A stretch of DNA of 64,000 nucleotides from Telopea speciosissima (lineage: Eukaryota > Streptophyta > Magnoliopsida > Proteales > Proteaceae), in assembly GCF_018873765.1 (NCBI RefSeq), contig NC_057919.1:68566984-68630983 (forward strand), written 5' to 3'. Positions 56,766-64,000 of this stretch are shown one piece after another; positions within the stretch are counted from its first letter, which is position 1, and the number at the start of each line of letters is the position of its first letter. A model generated the notes under the pieces. It saw only the letters and a program-made list of their open reading frames with translations. It was not told where the DNA came from and searched no databases. Position numbers and translations under genes: made by a program.

Positions 56766-59700
56766 ATGGCGAATCCTAAACTTCAACGACTGCCAACCTT
56801 CCGAGAGAGGGTCGAAGATACCCTCTCTACTCACCGTAACGAACTTGTTTCTCTCCTTTCCAGGTTCTTCTCGCTTTCTTTTCGATCTTCTGAAGCTAGG
56901 GTGTTTTTGAGTTTCATTTCATGGTTTCCCTTCCTTTATTCTTCCTTCTCTCTCTCTTCTCTCTCTCTCTATCTTTTTGGTTTTGTTTGGTTCATTTCTT
57001 CTTAATGTGATATATTTTTGTTGGAAAGGTACGTCGCCCAGGGGAAAGGGATTCTGCAACCGCATCGCATCTTTGATGAGTTGGCCAACGTTGTCGGAGA
57101 AGATAAAGGAAATCAGAAGCTTACTGAGAGCCCCTTCATTGAAGTCCTAAAGTCCGCGCAGGTTCACTCTACAGTTTTGCACTTCTGATCTTGCACAACC
57201 GCATCACTTGGCTTCTGTTATTTCTACTTTTTTTTTTTCCTGATCTACATGGTATTTGCTTTTAGGAAGCTATAATTCTTCCGCCGTTTGTCGCTATAGC
57301 GGTTCGTCCAAGGCCTGGCGTTTGGGAATTCGTTCGTGTTAACTGTGATGAGCTCAATGTAGAACAATTGAGCGTTTCTGAGTATCTTCGCTTCAAGGAG
57401 GAACTCGTCGATGGCGAGTGAGTACTTGTTCTCCTCTTCTCACTCATTTTTATCACTGCCTCTTACTGGGGATGCCCTAATTATTTCTTCTGACGAAATC
57501 TTGACGTTTAACATTTTGTTTCAGACACAATGAACCTTTCGTGCTTGAACTTGATTTGGAACCCTTCAACACATCGTTCCCTCGCCCTAATCAGTCATCG
57601 TCCATTGGCAACGGTGTTCAATTCCTCAACCGTCACCTCTCTTCGAATATGTTTCGGAACAAAGACTGTTTGGAGCCTTTGGTGGACTTTCTCAGAGCTC
57701 ACAAATATAAGGGACAGGTTAGTCTGCCGTCGCCATTTCTCCCCTCTTTTTGCACTCTGTTTCTCATGATTTCACCAACCTGTACACCATGCTATGCTCT
57801 AATACTTTATTACTTATATTTCTTTATCGAATTCTCTGCCTTTTCTTCTAATTGAACTTCCAGATTGCTACACCCAACTTCCTGCCCAGTTTTTTTTTAG
57901 CTTAGCAGGTCCCAACTCCCAACCAGAATATATAGAGGGCAATGGCAAGGGAAAAAGATAAAGCAACTATGAAAGAAAAGCAAATTCTGCTGAAGAGCAT
58001 TCTTTGCTGTTAATGCTGTTAAACCTTAGAGCTGAATAGTGTGATTTGGTTAATATGGTGTGCAGGCAATGATGCTGAATGATCGCATTACTAGCGTATC
58101 CAGGCTCCAGTCTGCCTTGGGGAAGGCAGAGGAGTATCTTTCAAAGCTCCCGCCAGAGACACCTTATTCTGATTTTGAGCATAGGTAAGCTGCTTAATTC
58201 ATGTTTGTATGCTCTGCCTCTTTATTCCTTAACGGTGTATCCACTTTCAATTGTTTTAAAGGTTTTTATCGCTTATGTGATGCACAATTCATTTGCTTAA
58301 AGTTTCTCATTTACGGTTCATCCCCTTGTAAGCAGATTCCAGGAAATAGGTTTTGAAAGAGGTTGGGGTGATAATGCGGATCGAGTTTCAGAGACTGTAC
58401 GTCTACTCTCTGACATTCTTCAAGCTCCTGATCCATCTGTTTTGGAGACCTTCCTTGGGAGGATTCCTATGGTGTTCAATGTTGTCATTCTATCCCCGCA
58501 TGGATACTTTGGCCAAGCAAATGTCTTGGGTTTACCTGACACTGGTGGGCAGGTATTGTCATCAATGGCTGTGTTTATGGACAATATATAGAATACAAAG
58601 TTGGATTTCCTTTTACCTCTTTCTGTTTTTTCTTTTGGTTCATACACTGTAATGTATTTCTTTTTAATGTTAAATATTTGATATATAGGCTCTGTTTGGT
58701 ATGCATTTTTGGAATAGATTCTGGGTCTGGAACACATCTGAAACCCGAATTTTCTCTAATTTCTCGTTTCAGAATGCATTCTAAACCCAGAATCTATTCC
58801 AAGAATGCATAGTAAAGACAGCCTTAATCTCCAGGTATGTGTATTATATTGACATTGTCATTGTGAAGTTCATGAATATCGGAATAGCATTCTCCTCAGA
58901 TCTTTTAATTGTTGCACAGATTGTTTATATACTGGATCAAGTGCGTGCCTTGGAGAATGAAATGGTTTTGAAAATAAAGAAGCAAGGGTTGAATGTTACT
59001 CCTAGAATTCTTGTGGTATGTGCATTTTCTTTGCTTCTCACAAGGTAGAATTTATATCAGTATGCTCTACTTTGTTTCACATAGGTTATCTTCGTAGTTT
59101 TCTATGTAATACTTTTACTAATGTTTGGTGCAAGGTTACCCGACTAATACCTGATGCAAAAGGAACGACATGCAACCAACGCCTTGAGAGAATTAGTGGG
59201 ACAGAATATACACACATTCTGCGGGTGCCATTTAGAAGTGAGAAAGGAATTCTTCGTAAATGGATATCAAGGTTCGATGTATGGCCATACCTGGAAAAGT
59301 TTACAGAGGTAAAATCTATTTGACAATGGCATCCTGAGCTATTCCTTCCCTAACATTTGGTAATTATTCATAAGGAACAGCTTTTGTTGGATGGTTTCCT
59401 CCCTTTCCAAGTTTTTTGTTTGTGAACCACAGTTTATGGTTTGCTGAAATGGGCTGAAACTTCTAGAAATTTTGGATCATATTGAAGATACTTAATGAAA
59501 GTACAAAACCTTTAACATACTTCTAAAGCAATAGGAAATACGAAGTCAAAAAGTAGATTTATCTTTTAACATGTTGGCCTTGGCAGAGGGTATTGAGAAA
59601 CTCAAGAGATTACCTTCCTATCACTTTGTTGCTAGGAGTGGTTATGATTGATTATTATTCTTTGCCCTCTATGTGGAGGTCTACTGCTTCACTATTTTAT

Positions 59701-62700
59701 TTCTGTTATTAATAAATATTTATTTGCATATAAAGAAAATTGTTGCAAATTTTTAATAGTGGTTGAAAGAAAAGGCATTATTTGGTAAGATTCCCAAGCA
59801 CAGTTCCTGAATTTCCCATTCTTCTTGGTAGCAGGATACTCTATTACTAGGAACACTAGTAAAATTAGGAACTGTGCCAGGAATATTCCCACATTGCGCC
59901 TAAGTATTTCAAAAGCTATTGCTTCTCGCTTTGTGTTTCCTGCTTTCGTTGCTTATCACCTTCTTCTGCTTCTTATTCTTCTTTTACCACCTGTAATTTG
60001 CTCTTTAAGTTATTTATCTTTGGATATCCCTGCTTCTCAGCTCAGACTTTTGCTTCTCCCTGTATAGAGTAATGTGTTAGTAACCCACCCACTGGGATCA
60101 TCTTGACCTTTGGGGAGATTTCTGTGATGTGTCCGCTTAGAGAAGTTAGAAAAATTAGTTTGGCAAAACCACAATTGCATTATTGGACTATAGATGGGTA
60201 TGCGAAGTTAGATTCACTGGTGCTGATATAGACATGTTCTTTGACACAAATATTAGAAACAAAATGTTAAGGAACACGGGGAGAGATGTCTGTTGTCCCC
60301 ACATTGAAGAGACATCTGTTGTTTGGTTTCAGAGATAAAATGGCAATTCGTTAACTTTTTTGATTCCTACCATACTGAAATTTTGTGTTTCATATCAATT
60401 TTAAGATACTAGTAACTTAGGAGGATATACCCTGTTTAGACCAAAAATTAATTAAGTTTGTTATTTTCCCATAAAATGAAGCAACAGAAAAGAAAACCAT
60501 AAACTTAATGAAATGAAGTAAATATTTTGTTTGCGGAAGTACAGTTTGTGTGTGTATCTGTGCACATCATGCATGCATCTGTGGTATGGGTGTGTGTGTG
60601 TGTGTGTGTGCTTGCCTTCTTGTTTATGGGATTTCTCTAACTGTTTTATGCTGTGATTAGGATGCATCAAGTGAAATTGCTGCTGAGTTACAGGGTGTTC
60701 CAGATCTGATCATTGGCAATTATAGTGATGGGAATCTTGTTGCTTCATTATTGGCTTATAAGCTCGGAGTCACACAGGTCTTTTATCATTACTTGACTCA
60801 GTGTTTCTGCAATACCATTGCTATCTATTGAGAACCAAATTTTACTTTGAATTGTTTATGTGCAGTGTACAATTGCACATGCACTGGAGAAAACAAAATA
60901 TCCAGATTCAGATATATATTGGAAAAATTTTGATGACAAGTACCATTTCTCGTGCCAATTTACTGCTGATATACTTGCCATGAACAGTGCAGATTTTATA
61001 ATCACTAGTACATACCAAGAGATTGCGGGAACGTAAGCCCATTCTTTATTATTATTTTTTTATTTGGATAGATAAGTTCATTTATTAGTGTGTTGATATC
61101 CAAATGAATTTGCATGCAAGCAGATATATTTGTTTTACCTGTTAGCATATACTATTATTTTGAGATGCAAATCCCTGGTGCATACTGTGGTCTGCTGTAA
61201 GAACAGCAATAATCCTCAAATTATGCAATTCATGCTCACTTTGTGAGGTCCTTAGGTGTTGTATTTCCTAATGCATGTATGTAATCTAATATTCTCCTGA
61301 ATTATATTTTAATACAATTGACTTTTCCTACTGTGGTAACCAGTAACCCTTGTATGGTTGAAAATGAATTCACTATTTGTTTTTGGAATGGAGATTCCGT
61401 CTACTTGTTTTCCATGTGAACCTCTTGTTTATCCTTAATTTATTATTCTAAAAACCACGAATTGTATCTTGGATTGCCTCTTATTTTAAGGCTTAAATAG
61501 ACTATTCTTCTTATTGTTGAATCTAGTACTGGTCTTTGGTTGTTTTAATTGATCACATTTTTTTTTTTTATTATTATAGTTTTCCACGTCATTATGAGAT
61601 TTGTAGTAGTGTTGTACCTCATGAACTTTCTTGCAATTCCTTCTGATTTTGGCCCTGATGTTTCTTTCTATGCCGATTAGGTGCTAAAGGTGCATAGTCT
61701 CAGTGGGGGTTTCAATATCCTCAGAAACCGTAGGTCAAATCCCCAAGTAACTGCATTTATTTGTCACCACTGCATATTTGAGTGACATTGCTCATGCAAA
61801 ACTTCTGAAAAATATGGCTAGAGATCCAGCAGTCTCATTGGCTCAGCAAAGCCTCTGTTTCATGATATGCTGTACACTAGGAGGAGACTAGCAAAGACTG
61901 TTTAGTTGACTAGTTCTTATGGTGACCATTAACTTGGAATTTTGACTAGTGAGTTATTCATGGTGAATGGTGTGCATCAAACATCTGAACGGTATTCTCA
62001 GACCAATTCATGATGACCTTCCATGCAAATATGAGAAGCAATCAGTAGATTAAGATGTAGAAGCCAAGAAGTTAGGAAGGTAGTTCACTCTGAAAGCTCT
62101 ACAGGATCCAATTCCATTATGAATTTAGTGATGTCATGAATTCTTACTAATTCCACAATTAGATGCTTTTTGTGGATCATACATGTTCTTTCTCCTGAGA
62201 CTTGATTTTTATGTCAATCAACATAATTCTATTCTTTTGGAATGTGTGCTGTCAACACAATTTTTTTCTCTTTAAATCATTTAATACAGTACTCAATTTG
62301 TTCTTCCTCCTTTCCTTTTGGTTGCATACTTAAAGATATCTTTTTGTAGTCCTGTGCTATCTATGCCATTCGAGTATATCCTGGTTTGCTTTAGTTTCTT
62401 CTTCTTCTCATCATGCACTTTTTGCTTGGTCATTATGATGTTTTCAGTCTCTGCTTTGCATAAGTTTTTCTGTATAACATATGGAATTTATCTGCAGCTA
62501 CCAAAAATTGTACCTCAAATGAAGCTTATCATTTCCCCCTTTCCCTTTCCCCTTGGTATGCATGCTTATATGTTTTCTTACCTATTCTAGTATTCTAGTT
62601 GTGTTGATACTTCAAACAAGATATCTTTACACATCAATATTCTTTGTTAAGGTTTTTGACTGCATTTTTGTCAGTCCATAAATTGTAAAGATGGTGGTAC

Positions 62701-63083
62701 CGGATGCATCACAATGTATTTTGCATGATTTAGCCTTGCTATGATTTTGCCTCGTATAATGGCATTTGTTATTTGGAGGTGCTCATGTTAGTGCAACAGT
62801 GGTTCAATGTTTCTGCTTCTCTAATGATGGGTTTATCTTGTATCCTGTTTTTTCTCAGCAAGAATACTGTTGGACAGTATGAGAGCCACAAATCTTTCAC
62901 TCTTCCAGGGCTCTATCGAGTTGTTCATGGCATTGATGTTTTTGATCCGAAGTTCAATATAGTGTCTCCTGGGGCAGATATGAGCATTTACTTTTCATAC
63001 TCAGAAAAGGAAAAGAGATTTTATGCCCTACATGATTCAATTGAAAAACTTGTGTATGATCCTGCGCAGAATGATGAGCACAT
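56766..63083 (+). CDS. SUS: sucrose synthase, N-terminal 11 exons (truncated by window)
   Basis: Exons 56766-56863, 57029-57161, 57266-57417, 57525-57717, 58066-58184, 58336-58552, 58920-59015, 59135-59308, 60661-60777, 60866-61032 and 62859-63083 join in frame to 563 residues. The remaining ~240 residues lie beyond the right edge, and exon 11 ends at a GTGAGT donor. The enzyme reversibly converts sucrose and UDP to UDP-glucose and fructose in the cytosol. The N-terminal regulatory part has [15 protein letters not shown]. The GT-B glycosyltransferase part starts near residue 277 with [19 protein letters not shown] and [12 protein letters not shown], and continues with THILRVPFR and [20 protein letters not shown]. 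The start, [20 protein letters not shown], resembles the AtSUS2/SUS3 class. The residue usually phosphorylated as Ser in the L.R.PS context is Thr11 here. No lesion was seen. Confidence 0.96.
58685..58827. mobile_element. hairpin MITE in SUS intron 6, ~143 bp
   Basis: The left arm GGCTCTGTTTGGTATGCATT...GGAATAGATTCTGGGT is inverted on the right as ACCCAGAATCTATTCC...GCATAGTAAAGACAGCC. The GGCTCTGTTTGG terminus is common in plant MITEs. TA/TTA-rich edges may be the target site. It lies within the intron between SUS exons 6 and 7. Confidence 0.75.
61033..62858. other. 1.8-kb SUS intron 10
   Basis: T-rich intron sequence. The open frame at 62318-62590 is hydrophobic and T-driven with no domain. 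I see no element boundary or conserved structure. Confidence 0.5.
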
Positions 63084-63465
63084 GTGAGTGTGTTTGGATA
63101 TTACCTTCTCTAATATGAAATGTTTAATTTCATTGCCTTTAACACATTTTGTGATCATTCATCTTCATTATCCTCTGGCAAAAATCTTGCTTGGAAGAAT
63201 ATTAATAGAATGATTCTGCTGTGCTTGTACATTGATGTTTCAAAATTATATTAAGAAACTTATTAAAATGATGCTTATTTTTTGTTTGGGCTAGTCAAGT
63301 CTTTTTGCTGTTTGTTTATTGGGGTTATGTTTTAAAACCTTTCTGCAGATTATCAGTTTCCTTATGGTGACCTTGTGTGTGTCATTCATGTATCTTATTT
63401 GTGTATTTTCTTCCTGGATCTTTCTGTACGTATGTGCTGTTGAACTGTGGCTTCAACACTGTAGT

Positions 63466-64000
63466 TCCCAGATAGACACTGAGAGGGAGGTGGGGGTGAA
63501 TCAGGGTAAAAAAAATTCTTTTAAATTTGAGCTTGCAAGTGTATTGTACTTGGTGTAACTGATGATCTGTAATTCCCAACACGCAATGGTTTGACACAGA
63601 GCTTACTTGCACAAACAATCACACACTATCCGCATGCACACTGTGCTACAACCACCATGTGGCTAGGCATATCTGTTTGTGCACACCCATCCTAGAACAC
63701 ACAACACTTCTAAACAAATACAAGAACAATACACAAGATATGTGTGGTTCGGCAAGTTGCCTACATCCATGGAGTAATACCCAACCCAGGGTTTTGTATT
63801 GGTTTAATATTGACTACGTATTCAACTGCAACTACAGTCCAGGTGATGCAACACCTACTTCCACCTAAGCACCCACTTTGGCTAGGGCACATACTGCTTT
63901 TCAATAAAACACCCACTTAACTGGTTACGGTATATGTGAATCGAAAATCAAAATAAATGCAAGTCCCACCCTCTTTCAATACATGCCATAGATTCTTCAA
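63466..64000. mobile_element. partial LTR-type sequence in SUS intron 11
   Basis: GAGGGAGGTGGGGGTGAATCAGG, then ACACAAGATATGTGTGGTTC and GGCAAGTTGCCTACATCC, are phrases typical of plant Copia-like or TRIM LTRs. The left edge is only approximate and the element runs past the window. It lies in the intron after SUS exon 11, which explains why exon 12 is not reached. Confidence 0.45.

Overview
The window is nuclear DNA of a flowering plant. It has intron-rich genes with GT-AG introns, plant-specific genes (chloroplast RSH1, an F-box/LRR gene, sucrose synthase), a nuclear copy of chloroplast ycf2, and many plant-type LINEs, hAT/Tourist/Mutator-like non-autonomous elements and LTR fragments. I cannot name the species. 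An early-diverging eudicot or magnoliid would fit, but that is a guess.

Layout. 1-4936: edge sequence and a dead L1-type LINE. 5042-6128: a hAT-like element with a younger one nested in it. 6400-10171 (+): FBL3-type F-box/LRR gene, 7 coding exons, 669 aa, with a duplicated promoter block and nine consecutive ATG codons at the start. 11390-12720 (+): three-exon gene for a 376-aa protein with hydrophobic segments at both ends, family not recognised. 14826-32890 (-): complete RSH1 gene, 24 coding exons, 884 aa. Its large introns hold three hAT-like elements sharing a terminus, a Tourist-like MITE, a ycf2 fragment and an RTE-type LINE tail. 33300-45000: gene-poor, with a Mutator-like element carrying a broken EF-hand gene (PBP1/KIC-like), a 1.35-kb TIR element with a very young palindrome inside, and a ~3.4-kb minisatellite of 34-bp units. 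45030-54400: a segment present in two full copies and one partial copy. Each full copy carries a small intact gene (86 and 88 aa), and a third probable family member lies at 53023-53277 (-). 56766 to the right edge (+): the first 11 coding exons of a sucrose synthase gene, cut by the window end.

The genes are unrelated neighbours rather than a pathway: RSH1 handles (p)ppGpp in plastids, FBL3 is an SCF substrate receptor, and SUS cleaves sucrose. No bacterial-style operon, CRISPR array, tRNA or rRNA was found. Exon boundaries were set by hand from GT-AG sites, frame continuity and family knowledge. No search was run.
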